64,000 bases of DNA from Gymnopilus junonius (Eukaryota; Basidiomycota; Agaricomycetes; Agaricales; Galerinaceae), in the NCBI GenBank assembly GCA_015501075.1, contig JADNYJ010000019.1, forward strand, positions 124,001-188,000. Reading direction: 5' to 3'. Positions 22,408 to 37,244 of this stretch are shown one piece after another. Position 1 is the stretch's first letter, and every line of letters begins with the position of its first letter. The notes under the pieces were generated by a model. It saw only the letters and a list, made by a program, of their open reading frames with translations. It had not been told where the DNA came from and made no database searches. The position numbers and the translations under genes were made by a program.

Positions 22408-24753
22408 ATGCACAAAGCAGGGAAATCCGCAAAGCCAGCAAAGTCAGGTTAAGTACCATAACGCGTGATTGGTCCACTTCCTCGCTGGGATCGGCGCCTC
22501 CCAGGTCTTCTCAGCCATTTGATTGGCCATCAACCCCCCCAGTTCCAGTCGCTCCTGCGAGGAAATTGACAGGCTCTGAGGCGCGTCTGCTAGCAATACA
22601 AGAGGCGCTTTCGGGGAAACCCAAACACTTACCTCCATCTGCACCACTTGCGCGCTCTACAGCGCAGAACAAACGAGCGAGTCCGACAGGAGGGCCTGAG
22701 GTGGTACCTGCCCCCAAAAAAGCTCGCCGAATTCTGCCCCCCGACTGGCATGACAATGATTCTTTGTCTAAACCCAGTTTGTCTGCACATCAGTCCAAGC
22801 CTCGCTCTAGGTCAAGCTCGGTTCTCTCGCCTTTAGTTGATTCACCTAGTTCCTCAAGTTCAGCTGGGAAGACAAAAGTCGCGCCTGTTTTCTTGAGTCA
22901 GGAACAGACGCAAATTCTGAAATTGGTTCAAGAGGGAGAAAGCGTGTTCTATACTGGCAGTGCTGGTATGTGGATTTTATTTCTTGCATCTGCGTATAAC
23001 TCATCCTTGTTTTTGCAAAGGAACTGGAAAATCTGTCCTACTAAGAGAAATAATCAAAACTCTACGTAAGAAGTTCGTCAATCCCCTGACGCCGTGGCTA
23101 TTACAGCTTCGACCGGTAACTTGACTCACCTCGCTACAAGTTAAAAGCTAAGTTTGACACACAGGCATTGCAGCATGCAACATTGGTGGTGTCACCATCC
23201 ATTCTTTCGCAGGTATAGGCCTCGGAATTGAAAAGGCAGAAGAGTTGGCCTCGAAAGTCAGAAAGAATAAGAAAGCTGGCAACTCGTTGGGCGAGGACCA
23301 GAGTACTTATTGTCGACGAAGGTATGCATACAAGCAACATTATGTGTCCATATGCGTGCTAAGGGTCAACTTTTATAGTTTCAATGGTCGACGGTGATCT
23401 GTTTGACAAATTGGCACACATTGCCAGTGCCCTGCGAAAAGATCTTCGACCGTTTGGAGGGATTCAAGTGTGTAATACCTCTTGTTTTGTTGTCCGGCCA
23501 AGAATTGACGGTGAAGTTAAGTTGGTTGTCACTGGTGACTTTTTCCAATTACCCCCAGTTACGAAGGGCGAACAGCAGGTTAAATTCGCATTTGAAGGCA
23601 GCATGTGGAAGGAAGCTGTAAAACACACATATAATCTCACCAAGGTCTTCCGACAAAGCGATCAGAGTAAGTAACTGTTTATCTGTTATGTTTTTTCTCT
23701 TCTAATGTCCTATTAGGATTCATTGACATGCTGAATGAAATGCGTTTTGGAAATCTTTCTCAGAAATCGATCGCTATGTTTAGAAGTCTTTCTCGAAACA
23801 TCGAATATGATGATGGTCTGGGTGCCACCGAACTGTATATCCATTTTCCTTTGTTGTGTAAAAGACGCCATCTTCATATGCCTCTGTAGATTCCCGAGAC
23901 GAGAGGATGTGGAGCGATCGAATTCCGGGCGCATGTCGCGTCTGCAGACGGAAGAGCAGTCTTTCACGTCTCAAGATGGCGGTATCATACAAGACCTCAA
24001 TCAACGCGAGAAGATGCTTGCCAACTTCATGGCTCCTCAACGCCTCGTATTACGTGTAGACGCACAAGTCATGTTAATCAAGAATGTGGATGAAACCTTG
24101 GTTAATGGCAGCATGGGTCGTGTGCTCTCATTTACAGACGCGGAAAGCACTGAGGTTGAGCAAATGGGTGCCATCGGTGCTACGACTTCGTCTTCCGCCA
24201 AGAAGGCTCCGGGCGCCGCCGCCTTCAAGGCTAAGATGTATCCTCTTGTGGAATTTTTGCTTCCCAATGGTATGAAACGACGGGTACTTGTGACTTCTGA
24301 CACATGGAAAGTCGAATTGCCTACCGGTGAAGTTCAAGTTAGTCGGACACAGGTCAGTGTACTTATATTCTTTTGTGTGGCATTTACTGACTAATGGATC
24401 TAGCTTCCTCTTATCCTCGCCTGGGCAATGAGTATACACAAATCTCAAGGGCAAACTTTGGACCGAGTAAAGGTCGACCTAGGAAAGGTGTTTGAGAAAG
24501 GTAAGTAACAGGCATTGGACACGGTGTTTTATATACTGAAATTCTGTACAGGGCAAGCCTATGTTGCACTTTCACGAGCGACTTCCCTTGACCGGCTCCA
24601 AGTCCTTAACTTTGATCCGCACAAGGTGGTTCATCATATGCACCTGCAGTTAGACTTGATTTACTGATGCCTTTGTAAATTTAACCTCAGGTCCAAGTAC
24701 ACCCCAAGGTCGTTGCCTGGAGCAAGACGCTTTCTGTGTTATCAGACGCGTAA
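22408..24753 (+). CDS. PIF1: PIF1-family DNA helicase, with two compensating frame shifts
   Basis: 5'-3' DNA helicase of superfamily 1B that protects mitochondrial and nuclear genomes (telomeres, G-quadruplexes). Walker A appears across an intron as [15 protein letters not shown]. Then come [20 protein letters not shown], Walker [90 protein letters not shown] and [20 protein letters not shown], ending TLSVLSDA. All helicase motifs are there over many short introns. Near 23071 and again near 23280 the family sequence moves to another frame, the second shift cancelling the first. The unspliced frame meets a stop in between. The start is unresolved: ATG 22408 ([13 protein letters not shown]) is the nearest but its splice to the 22480-22970 exon is unclear. 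Confidence 0.8.
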
Positions 24754-24965
24754 GCCACTCAGATCATAGATGCATCTAAAATGCTTTAATTATAAAGTTA
24801 GATCTCATTACATTGAGATGATTAACTAGGCTAGTTTATTCAACTATTATTCTAGCTCTTCATGTGGATTCGCACAATTGTTGGCACAATCCATGTACAC
24901 TTACATTCATCGATACAAAAAAAAATTAATTCTACCATTATGTCTCGAGCAACGAAAGGCAACGA

Positions 24966-25465
24966 CTACGTGTATTGTTGTTCTTCGTTACTAAAGTATA
25001 AACTGGGCTTGACGTTGACAATCTTTCGTAATTTGGGGAATTGAGCGCGAAGCTCTTCAGCTACTTGCAGATTGGATGAGTCAGAGACAGACGATGTATA
25101 AACATTGTAAATTCTCTTCTGGAAAGGACTTCGTCGAGTTCGGCCCATTCATGCCATGACGGCTCGACGGAGAGGAAATCGTACGAAATACGTGTGACAC
25201 CAAGGTTTACGGTTATGGTTTCCAAAGCCATAGGTTCTGAGGCGGCTGCAAAGATGGATACTAACCAAGGAACTGGAGGCGCAGTTCCGCAAAGAGGGGT
25301 GGTCGAAAGTGAGATAGCTAATAAAGGATTGTCCTGATCCATGGTCTTCTCCGAGGTTACCAGACAATGGCCGCCGTTGCCAGATTCCCACGCTGCCTCT
25401 CTATAAATGCTGCTAGATGGGCCTCCAATGCGTCGCGATCTGGATCTGCCCCAGTCTTGTACCAT
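24966..25465 (-). pseudogene. F-box/LRR-like C-terminal fragment, frame-shifted
   Basis: The minus-strand frame from 25465 reads through LETITVNLGVTRISYDF and WAELDEVLSRREFT, then stops. A neighbouring frame continues at once with SSNLQVAEELRAQFPKLRKI and ends KPSLYFSNEEQQYT. The pattern, a LDEVLSR repeat followed by a EELRAQFPKL-like ending, resembles the tail of fungal F-box/leucine-rich proteins. The two halves need a one-base shift near 25095. No F-box is seen, so it looks like a truncated remnant. The assignment is an inference from weak similarity. Confidence 0.4.
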
Positions 25466-25617
25466 TATCTGTCCTGAGCCAGCTCTTGTTAATTGCTAAC
25501 ATTCCAACTACACTTGTTCACTCTTTCCGTGGTGCTGGTACCCGACCTCCTTTTCTAACCACACTCTCAACCAACGACCCCCTCACGCACCACCACCACA
25601 TCTCTCTAGCGTCTGCC

Positions 25618-25926
25618 ATGTCCTACGTTGTTCGCGACCCACGCTTCTCCATGTCGTTGCTCGATGCAGAGGCCCCTAGGTATGCCTACCCCGTTCACTC
25701 ACATCCGTTCTTCATCATGCTGAATCCTTGCGTCGTTAGCGCTCCCACTCGCTACCGTCCTTCTTATGCCAAACGGATTGAACGCCGCGTCGTTGGTGTT
25801 TGGAAGCTCGTCACTCGTTCAACTCGCAAGCAACCCCGTAACTCCTCCATGCCCTCCGATTTCATCGTCGTGACCTCGCGCAGGAAGAGCACCTACCAAC
25901 CCCAGGTCTATCGCTTCAGACAATAA
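25618..25926 (+). CDS. small basic hypothetical protein
   Basis: A 102-codon frame from ATG 25618 (MSYVVRDPRFSMSLLDAEAP) to 25926 without introns. It is rich in Arg, Ser, Pro and Tyr and very basic in the second half (YAKRIERRVVGVWKLVTRST). No signal peptide, membrane segment or known domain is seen. The codon choice looks like that of neighbouring genes (C-ending codons), which supports coding, and a CT-rich leader precedes the ATG. Function unknown. It lies between a broken F-box-like fragment and a coiled-coil gene. Confidence 0.5.
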   Translation: MSYVVRDPRFSMSLLDAEAPRYAYPVHSHPFFIMLNPCVVSAPTRYRPSYAKRIERRVVGVWKLVTRSTRKQPRNSSMPSDFIVVTSRRKSTYQPQVYRFRQ

Positions 25927-26195
25927 ATTAGGGATCCATACTCATGCTGATTGCGGACATTGCACTCACGCTCACATCCTATCTTACTTTACGGGTAGAT
26001 CCTTCCTAATGCACTGTATCGCTAAATTATTGGACATTTGACATTGGACTCTAGTACTGCTGTCGAACACATCATGTATTCTTATCATTTATAATTAATA
26101 TATTACAAGTTGTGCCTATGATTACGCAGGATATTAAAAAGTTTGGATTAATGAGAGTAGGCGAATTCACAGAGCACTCAAGTGCCTGATTACGT

Positions 26196-27976
26196 TCAAG
26201 GTCGCCGAAACGAATGTCGCAATGAATTCACGCCATCATTGAAGGTTGCTGCCATCTTGCCGAGTGCTACCCACTCATCGTTTTCATGCTTTTCGAGCTG
26301 CATCGATTCGTTTTGCTCTTTGAGAGTATCATTTTCCCTCGTCAAACGGCGTTTCTCAATGCCCCATAAAGTTTGACGAACCCAGAGGGTCATCCACCTT
26401 TCTCTCTTCGCGGCTGCAGAGTTTGTCCTTTCCTCGTCAATCTATATCACCAAAAGACGTTAGAGCCGAGATTACAGAGAATGAAAGAATACAACCACCT
26501 CCCTCTCCAAACGGTCGATCTGGGCTTGGCATTCCTAAAAAGTCAGTCAAATTCAGTCAAAGGCCTCAGTTGACAACTTGACTCCATGTGACGAACTCAC
26601 CTCATGAGCATCCACTTGAGGGGCAAGCAGGGGCGATGGCTCGACGTTCATATCAATATCCATCTCGTCGTCATCATCAATCAGAGCAGCGAATGGTCCA
26701 GGGATAATGAAGGAAGGGCTTCTGCGGAATGATGGCGATTGAGGTGGCGTTGTAGGGTGTTGAAGTGGAACGTTTCGTTGAGCAGATTCCGGGCTGGGAT
26801 ATGCCTCTGGATTGTTGAGCGTTGCAGACCTGCGGATAGGTGTGGTGGGCCTTCTAAAAGGGTGAGGAATCATGAATAAAAGTAGTTGACATCGACGAAT
26901 AATTCGACGCACGATATCATCGCAGGCGGCAATGTCGCAACAACTTGGGGAACGTCGTCAAAGCTAACAGGAATCAGAAAGCAATGCCAAGAGGGGGGGG
27001 TCAATGGAAGCACATACTACATCGAATCTCTAGCATCTGTCCCGGGAGCTTCTCCAACTATTTCAGTTGGGGCCAAGCTTGGAGATCTTCGTTCCAGGGG
27101 ACAAATTCGAAGATGTTGCATGTATTCCTCGTGCCTGAGCTCCAATTCGCGATTTCGCAAATCAAGCTACAGAGTAACAAAGATCGGACGTGTGTTCACA
27201 GACGAGCAACTTGGGTACTCACTTCTCTCCTGGTCATAGCTGGCCCCAAGTGGAATTGAAGCGTGCGGCGGAAAAAATCGCAAAGGGCACGGTGAACCAC
27301 AATCTCTGACGCTGTTTCTACAGTTGCAGAAAAGTCCGCCAGGACGCCATCAAGTTTCTCTATCCTGAAAAAATAAGGCGATGAGAACTTGACTACGGAA
27401 TTGTTACCTGGGAAGGTAATTACATTTCCTCGCATGCTGGTGTTAGAACGATTTTCTCTACATCATCGTGATGAGGGAGAAACTTGATGAACTTATTTCT
27501 ATACTGTAAATAGTAAAGAAATTATGAATACATCGCTTTCACGAAGATTGAAATTTGGATTCCCTTACCAAACGAGAAAGCTCTGTATGGATTTGTTGAG
27601 TTGTTCTCGGCCCCAGAGTTTCGCCCATAGAGTCCGCCTTGGCATAAACTACAATAAGACGTGCATTCAGAAAAATGTTCTCCACGACATAGATTGAAAA
27701 ATCACCTTCATCTATTAAATCTTCCACTTTGACGTTCGCTGGACTAGGAGTAGCAGAGTGGATTGTATGAAGGGCTGTACAAAGTCCTGTAATACGCCAT
27801 GGTGCAGGCAGCTTTAGCGCAAGATGCAAAACAAAGGAATGCACAAGCTACTCACGATCAACAACTCTTGGCTTCCGTTGGACAAAATTGGACTGAAAGT
27901 TCAAAGACGCCGGCGTCCTGTTCACAGCCCGCGTAGCGGATTTGATGTTTGCTTTTCGTTTTGAACGACGTGCCAT
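26196..27976 (-). CDS. hypothetical coiled-coil protein
   Basis: Multi-exon gene starting at ATG 27976 with a basic tail, MARRSKRKANIKSATRAVNR. Later exons read ALHTIHSATPSPANVKVEDL, FLNARLIVVYAKAD, ETASEIVVHRALCDFFRRTL and LDLRNRELEAQVRHEEYMQH. These are mostly helical. A Pro/Ser-rich linker with an acidic patch (IDDDDEMDIDMNVE) follows. The C terminus is a coiled coil (LTRENDTLKEQNESMQLEKH) ending LRHSFRRP. The exon chain is pieced together by eye and its joins are not all certain. No family is recognised. The basic start and coiled coil would suit a nuclear structural or chromosome protein, but this is only a guess. Confidence 0.5.
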
Positions 27977-28466
27977 GACTTGCAGTCCTGTTCCAGTGAG
28001 GAATGCCACTTGGAGATGTGTGTCGATCGTTGGTGCTACTTAGTAGGTTGCACTGTGCCTCGAGGCACCAGTGTTTCGAGAGCCTTTAAGCTTCACAGAA
28101 GCTAAGGGCAGGAAACTCCAGCAAAGGGTGAGAGAAGAAAGCCAGTATATATATTGGCGCACAATGCATAGCGAGCATGTCAAATGGGGCCAGAGTCGGT
28201 ATTGATGGTGCAGACAGTCGAAGTTGTAAATGGCCCTGCCACTGGGGCCGGTCTTTGACAATGACAACTGATTCAAACAATAAGCTTCGAACTCTAATAC
28301 CTCTTTTAACTTTAAGTGCTAGTCCACGTCCTGAGGCGGGGAACTTCAACTTATTGTGTGTAAAGGTGCATTGAGGGTATATTATTACTTCAAGCTATAG
28401 CGACTACCTGACGTAAGTAAATACAATAGAAAAGAAGGTCTAAGTCTACAAGTCACTAATCGCGAC
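27977..28466. other. intergenic region
   Basis: 490 bases between the lipase stop (28467) and the coiled-coil gene ATG (27976), both minus. It should hold a 3' UTR and a promoter. Short chance frames only. Confidence 0.4.
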
Positions 28467-30064
28467 TCAAAGAATAAAGGACGTCGCCCAATGCCTCAAC
28501 ACTGGCTCACCGAGCCGGTGAATTTCAAATTGTTTGACGTCCCGAGAAATGATCATCGCGTGGGCATTCCGCACACCAGGAAAGTACGCCAGTTCCTTTT
28601 TGATCGGTAAGGTGTTCAGCCAATTCGCAATTTGCCTGTGGTACGCGGTGATAATAGGATGCTCCTTGGAGACTTCAGATTGATAGAGTGGTGAAGGGTC
28701 AGGGTTGTCGATGAGATCGACCACGGCCTCCTCCATTTCTTGTTCTAATTCAGCCACGAGTTCCACAAGAGTTCTTTGATCCCCATTATGCGCTTCCTTT
28801 TCAAGCAGCTTTATACGGGCACGAGATGACCGAGTAGCAAGCGAGAGCCGGACTAATGCTAAGGAGAAGAAGGTTGGGATTAGAATAGGTAAAAGAGCGT
28901 AAAGAGCCTGCATAAGACGCGATCATGTCAGTAATATTGCAAGTAAATTCATGCAAGCACTTACAAGGTTGAAAGGGAATCTGAACTGAAGGAAGGGAGG
29001 TAGTAATGGCCTCGAGGGCTTGATGGTTTGGAACCACTCTGCAGTAAACATGGTGGGCTTTGGAGGTTTGGGGGGTGGAACGGATGGGAGTGCGTAATCT
29101 TGAACAAGACATGCATAGTTCTCATTGAATTCTCTGGAAATCAAAATCGTCAATTATAAACCACGGCGAACGACGAGAAACACACACATCTCGATCCCAC
29201 TTGTTTTATAGTCAGCGAATGGATCTATTGTCTGAATTGCAGCTGTAACGTATGGTACCGTTATGTCATTGATGCTGAGGTTAAAAGATGAGTACCGAAA
29301 AGTGGATAATCGATGAACTTGACATACGCATTAGCGTAAATCCGTATGTGCTTAAATTTGGAAAGAGCTTGATAGAAGATGCGGTCTGGGACGAGTAAAG
29401 TTAAAGACGCTTGCAGAGCAAAAGGACACGAGACGCCTACCCGGATCTGCCATAACCACCAGTAACGGTCTCTCCCTTGGTGACCACTTGTCGACACAGT
29501 AAAACTGCTCTCCGGTTCTGGAAAGAAGTTTCGGTCCAAGCGTCTGCGTGAGAGACGAAAAGAACGACTGATAACGGGGCAAGCCGCAATGAGGAGTAGC
29601 GATGGTGTTGAAGTTCACAGGCTCGACCTTCTCAAAGAAACCTTGCTGGTGCAACACACTGCGTAGATGGTCAAGACAAGGAAGAAAAAGATACCGGAAG
29701 CAGCTCACCCTATGCAATATCGAGCAATAAGGCCACCAAGGCTGTACCCTGTCACGGAAAAGCGAACCACCTGGTCGCCTTTGCCCTCAAGCTCTTGCAC
29801 TGTTTCTAAGACCTGGCCGCACATTAATTACAATGCACATAGCCGAAGTACCTGTAGTACCTCTTTAGCAATGCGTTCACCTCCCCAGTCTATCCCGTCG
29901 TAGGTTGAATCCTCCTTTATGGCTTCCGCCATTAACAGATGAAGTTTCGTGCCTTCTGCACTCGGCTCAGAATGTATTTCTTGGACAATCCGCGCTGCCT
30001 CTGAAAGGTGCTGAGGGTTCCCCCACATTCCGTGGATAAGAACAAGCAAGTGAATGGCCACCAT
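28467..30064 (-). CDS. DUF676 / ROG1-family lipase
   Basis: Alpha/beta-hydrolase acting on lipids. The start MVAIHLLVLIHGMWGNPQHL holds the oxyanion-hole HG motif at the N terminus, as in the ROG1/DUF676 family. The nucleophile elbow SVTGYSLGGLIARYCIG (Ser in GYSLGG) lies near 29720-29765 and spans exons. FNTIATPHCGLPRYQSFFSS and the acid-residue region DRIFYQALSKFKHIRIYAN follow. A VNDITVPYVTAAI exon at about 29230-29275 supplies the expected ND-x-TVPY motif. The C-terminal third carries a hydrophobic segment (LYALLPILIPTFFSLALVRL) that may bind membrane. The end is RHWATSFIL. Yeast relatives act on phospholipids or monoacylglycerol; the substrate here is not evident. Confidence 0.87.
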
Positions 30065-31247
30065 TAGGAAGTCTATGAGAGAAGAGGAAGAGATGGCAAG
30101 TTAAGAATAACTGCGCATATTCCATGGCAATTAATTGAGCTTACGCACAAGGGCGATGCATGATGGAAAAGCCAAGCCGAATGAGCTTTCGGCTCACGTT
30201 CCGCGTAGTGCTTTGCCGGCACGATTCGTCGACGGAACGTCGACAAATAACTGACATATTCTCATTTCTGGATTTATCCTAACAAGATACGCTACCCTCA
30301 TACCTACGTAGGGCACTCATTAAGTCGCGCGTCATGATGCGTTCTCGCATAAAATATGTCAATGATGATACATACATACTATGATATATTCAAACCATCA
30401 TTCCGGACTGTTACAACAAGCTGTAGGCATTTGAGGTTTGATCATATAATGCTGGAAGGGAATGGTGTCCGAAGGGACAAGAAGAATCTTCAAAAGATGT
30501 CTGGCATGCGCAGACGAAGCCGGCCCATTGTGTGATGCAGAAGAAGCAGACTGCAATAGACAAGCAATGGTGTTTCAACCGTTGTTGCTTTCAAGGGTCC
30601 GTTTCCTTCATCCCTTCATCCCCTGTGGGAGGCTTGTCCTTCCTCTTATGTATGTGAATGTTAATCCTTTGATTGCGAGTGTCGTCTTCACATCAACAAG
30701 GGACATCATATCACTGACAACTACAGACAATGAATACTTTACACCCAAAGCATGAGTACGACCCCCTTCGAATGATTCCGCGATTCGCCCGAAGATCTAG
30801 CACAGTCAGGCATAGAAAACCTTTGACTGACAAGATACACAGATAAGTTAAGAAAGGTAAAAACCCCTTTTCGCTGAACGACAAACGTGGGTTTCTCGAG
30901 TGGTCTTTAGTATTATTCGAGACTCCGGAAGACTCAGGCGTTCAACCAATGTCCATGTATAGTAGAAAGAATCCAGAATAAAAGTGGTGCCTTTGAGCGA
31001 TCTACAATGTCAGAAATTTTTTAAAAAACCAGAGGTAGGCAGATATATAGGTTTATATACCATATTACTAGATAGGGCGTTGGAATGTCAAAGTCAAAGG
31101 TCTGAAGTTTCAACTTCCGTCAGAAATCGTGGAAGATCGTCGAAAGCAGAAACGATCACGTGATAAAGATGTACATCATAAATTGGCACATCGATACTGT
31201 TACAGGGGCTTCAACGTTCTCTTCCCCCAACCACCATCGTCTACCTG
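30065..31247. promoter_or_regulatory. long divergent upstream region of lipase and PGM genes
   Basis: 1,183 bases between two divergent ATGs. It holds both promoters. A perfect 10-base palindrome ATCACGTGAT, containing the bHLH-type E-box CACGTG, lies at about 31156-31165, roughly 85 bases before the phosphoglucomutase ATG. A plus-strand open frame at 30462-30755 lacks any protein-like pattern and is not called. Confidence 0.4.
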
Positions 31248-33262
<2,015 letters not shown>

Positions 33263-33468
33263 ATTGAAATTTACGCTAGACTATACCTAAAACGTAACGA
33301 AGGAATTTGTATTAATAATGTATAGCATAGATTATCCAGGGACGATTCTTACTGATCTGACTAAGTTTGCAGAGCTGACGTTACATAAAGCTTTTCTTCC
33401 TCGACCTTAAGTTTGAATGACTATTGGTACTACCTTTCGTTTAGAATGCTGAATTTCTGCAATTTGGC

Positions 33469-35779
33469 TTAATTTTTGTGACTCATTTCCGTTTTCTTCG
33501 CCCTCCACTGCTGCAAAGCTTCATCAACAATAGAAGTCAGACGCAGTACCGCTTCCTCCTCTAGTGTCTTCCCAATGAGTTGCAGCCCGACTGGGCAGCC
33601 GTCGAAAAGATGGCTTTCGTCTGTCCGGAAATCAATATTCTTCATCACCAACGTATAATGTGAATGAACGCACATAATTGGTAAATCGCTTTATCCTCGT
33701 GGTTATAGAAATTATGGGGTTCAAAAGGTACGTCTAACTTGGGATCCACGAAGGTCACAGGAAATGCAGAGGCTGTATAATCCATTGCGTTGCAAAGCGT
33801 GGTATAGAATGAATCCCTGAAAAAATAAAAAATTCTCAAGTATCAGATTACCGAAATAAAGAGAAAAGTGACTGATAAACACGTATTGAGGCCATGAGGT
33901 ACAGCTGTGTAAGCCACGGCAGGCGAGATAATTGCATCAACAGGACGTCCTGTCCCTGTCCTGCTTATTGTCTTCTGCCAGTGGTCCAGGTGTGACTTGC
34001 GGAGGTCGCGCTTCTCTTCGTGTAGTTTGAAAAGCTGTCATACAGTAAATCAGCCAAGAACGAGGCAATGATTGAAAGACTCGTACATCGTAGGTACTGA
34101 TATGCTCTGCCGGATCTCCTAGGAAGGTCTTCACCAAAGACATCGGGGGCTCGAATTCGTAGCCCGCAGCGACTTCCTCTGAATGGGAAGGTACCATAGT
34201 TTTGATAAGAGGTTCGCCTGATTTTGCACACTCTGTTTTATAATCGTGATTTCCATCAGCGGCGAATATGCTTTCCTGTCAGATAAACCGTCGAAATCAA
34301 TTGAAAGGGAGGTCAATTCCATCTCACAGCATTTTTATAGATCTCCAGATGTCGATGAGGTTCCCATTCGATGACTAGCAACGTAATAAATTAAAGCAGC
34401 ATGCATCAAAGAAGAGATAAGAGACCTTTATGGCCAGCATCCTCAAGAGCAGCCTTCGTCATTGCCATAGCTCTGATCAAAGGAGGGTGCGGCTTCACAA
34501 CACCGTTGTCCCACATGATAGCAAAGCACAGCTGAGCACCGATACCTCCATGCTCACTTAGGTTCCACGCATCCTCATCCCATGGCTTCCTGATGGTGAC
34601 TGGATCTAAATTCCATGGTTTCGCCCCTATCACAGCTTTCATGAATACTTTGAGTCCCGACAGAGTGTTGGTCATCGGGCCCAAGACTGATGATATAGAC
34701 TCCTGTCCTGGCATCGCGTTCTTGGAGCCACAATATGGTAGTCGGGCGTAAGATGGTCTAAGAGTGTACAGGCCACAGAAAACGGATGGAATACGTAGAG
34801 AGCTGACGTAATGATGAAGTCAGGTTCGAGTAATAATATAGAGGTCCCCAACGCACCCGCCGATATCTGTGCCTACTCCAAGAGGACTGCCTTTCATGGC
34901 AAGGAGGGCGCCTTCGCCTCCAGATGAGCCTCCTGGAGTTAAAGATCGGTTATACGGGTTCAGAGTGCGTCCAAAGACGTGGTTATATGTTTCGCCCCAC
35001 TGTCATGGCGCATGTTATTGACTGTGGTTGAAATAAAACCTCAATAGTCACAGACCATGAGCGTCTGGGGAACATTGGTTCGTACGAAGGGGACAGCTCC
35101 GCATTCGTACAGAATTTGGACAATCACACTGTCTTCTTCTGCATAGTCGCCAATTCCAGAAACATAACCTGATAATAGGCGACCATGAAGGCATTATCCT
35201 CTGATTCTGAGAACGGAACGTACCCATGACAGTTTCAAGGCCTTTCAATGTGAATTGATCTTCGTGCGAGTGAGTCTGAAGAATTGTTCTGGCCCTTTCA
35301 ACAGTCTCACAAACCTTTGAGAGATACAGGGAGACCATGTAAAGGACCAACAACTTTTCCGGTACTTGCCAGTATATCATCGAGTTCTTTGGCCCTTTCG
35401 AGAGTGCGCTCGACGAAAATTTCAGTAAGACAATTCGTCTGTCGAAGCAATTGATCTTTCAGTGTTATCGACAAAGGAATTTGTGACTAACAAGTTGATG
35501 TGCAATGGTAGCTCTCTTGCAGAATGCTTTGGTCGTTTCTAGAGATGTCCACTCTCCAGTACGAAGCCTTTCAAGAATGACATCTACGTCTTCTGTGTCG
35601 GTGATCATCAACTCTCGACGAGTAAGTAGGCCGGACTTCGCAGGCACGTTCAGAACGTTTGGGTGTTCTTTGATAGACAGATAAGGTATGATCCATTCAC
35701 GGGGAATAGAGTCATATAGTCTGCTTCTCTTCTCATTGCAGAGGGTTTTCCAATCTGTAGGCATAGAATCAGAAGTCAC
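33469..35779 (-). CDS. amidase (amidase-signature / fatty-acid-amide-hydrolase-like)
   Basis: Amidase-signature hydrolase with the Ser-cisSer-Lys triad. The N terminus is [20 protein letters not shown] (ATG 35764; an upstream in-frame ATG lies at 35779). Then come [20 protein letters not shown], the catalytic Lys in [12 protein letters not shown] (joined across an intron near 35270-35325), [11 protein letters not shown], the glycine/serine motif [20 protein letters not shown] and [20 protein letters not shown] with the second and nucleophilic serines. The C-terminal end is [20 protein letters not shown], typical of fungal acetamidase-like enzymes. Many short introns interrupt it, and no break was found. 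Substrate is not evident. Its stop faces that of PGM, with about 200 bases between. Confidence 0.92.
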
Positions 35780-35936
35780 TTTAAAAGGCTTTAAAATTCA
35801 CGTTCTAAAGGCTGTCGGCGTTTTCCGATCAAGCTGAAGAGGCTTCCAGTTCGATTCCAAGGTTGTGTTTTTACTACAAAACATCGTAACTTGTAAGTCT
35901 GCAAATCTGTGCAAGTCCTTTATTTATCTAGTTTGG

Positions 35937-37244
35937 TTACAGCTTCCCCTCCGATTGATTACCCGCGAAGACTTCTCCAAATGCCTGCCCAAGCTTTGGA
36001 ATCATATCTTCTGTAATAACGCTTCTTCCCCTCTCAGCAAATGCTATACGACTGACCGTACGGGTCAAGATGCTTCCTCCAATAGATGCCAACAGTGGGA
36101 TTCGCGAAGTAGGTAATTTTTTATCCCTGTATAGCATTCAGATTTATGAACTCATACGAATGTCGAAGCGCACCCAAAGGCTCCGTCCTCATAGCATTTC
36201 CCCCAGGCCATGAAAGTCCCAACAGCTCCACTAAGCACGTCACCTTGGCCTCCACATCTTTTCATACCTCCTGGAACGTCTATTTCCACCGTCTCTTTGG
36301 CTTGTTCAAAGTGTGCGTTTGCGCGTTTTAGCTGACTAGCTGCTAGGTCGGCCTCCTCCCCCGTTAAGTCTGTGGAGATCACGTCTTTGGGCCCTTTCTG
36401 TAGTACAGTCACTCCGCCAAGCCTTCGTGAAACCTCTGAAGCCCGATTGTTCGTCGGGGTATCAGGATCAACGCCGACTTGCTCACTCAGACGTTTGAAT
36501 TCGACCACGTTAGGGGTCAACACGGCCCGTCGATACCCTTTGATGATGGATGCATCTTTCCCAACCAAAAACAGCGCATCGGCGTCAAGGACTATGAACA
36601 TTCCACGTTCTCTTGCCATGGAAATAGTCATTTTTGCATATGTTTGCATATAAGATTCCCGTCCGAGACCGGGACCTATGATGATGGCGTGCAAACGAGA
36701 TAAAAGCGACTCTAAGTCAGGTTTGACCTTCTCCGGTGGTCTATACTTGTATCAGTTACAAAGAGCTGCCTGGCGAGATCGTCAACATACGTGTCGGGAC
36801 TAAGGATGGGGTGAACGATCAGATCGGGTGCATAAGATTTAATAGCACCCGCTGCAGTAGGCGAACAGATTACATGGGATAAGTCTGCACCCTACGAAAC
36901 GGATGGTGGTTAGGGGAAACATGTGGCCAAATAAACTAGTCTTGACGACTCACCACTCGAAGAGCTGACATTGCTGCAAAGAAAGGAGCTCCGGTATAGC
37001 TTAATAGGAAAGCATATCAGTGCTCCCAGTTGAAATCTACGACGAGAAACCTGTATCTCAGTTCTCCAAGACGTACTCCAGTGCACCTCCCAAGACTCCT
37101 ACTCGGCCTGAACGCGATTGTCGTCAACGTTGATCACCCAATGATTGAAAAATTCCGCTGACCAGATTGTCCTTTATGAAGCGAGCCATCCAGAGGCGGG
37201 ATAAGCTTCTTCACTTGCTCAAGAATAGTGCGCGAGATAGTCAT
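35937..37244 (-). CDS. ATP/ADP-dependent (S)-NAD(P)H-hydrate dehydratase
   Basis: Metabolite-repair enzyme (NAXD, CARKD, YjeF C-terminal family) that restores damaged hydrated NAD(P)H. The start is [20 protein letters not shown] at ATG 37244, followed by [74 protein letters not shown] and [18 protein letters not shown]. The nucleotide-binding and catalytic [18 protein letters not shown] follows, with the Asp of GDVLSG as the expected catalytic base. It ends AGNQSEGKL. Introns are short. It lies tail-to-head with the amidase on the minus strand and divergent to the GH16 gene. Recognition is strong because all ribokinase-fold motifs are present in order. Confidence 0.93.

Noticed and set aside
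30462..30755. Plus-strand open frame in the lipase/PGM upstream region
   Set aside because: No protein-like pattern and no splice partner; it fits a chance frame in a promoter.
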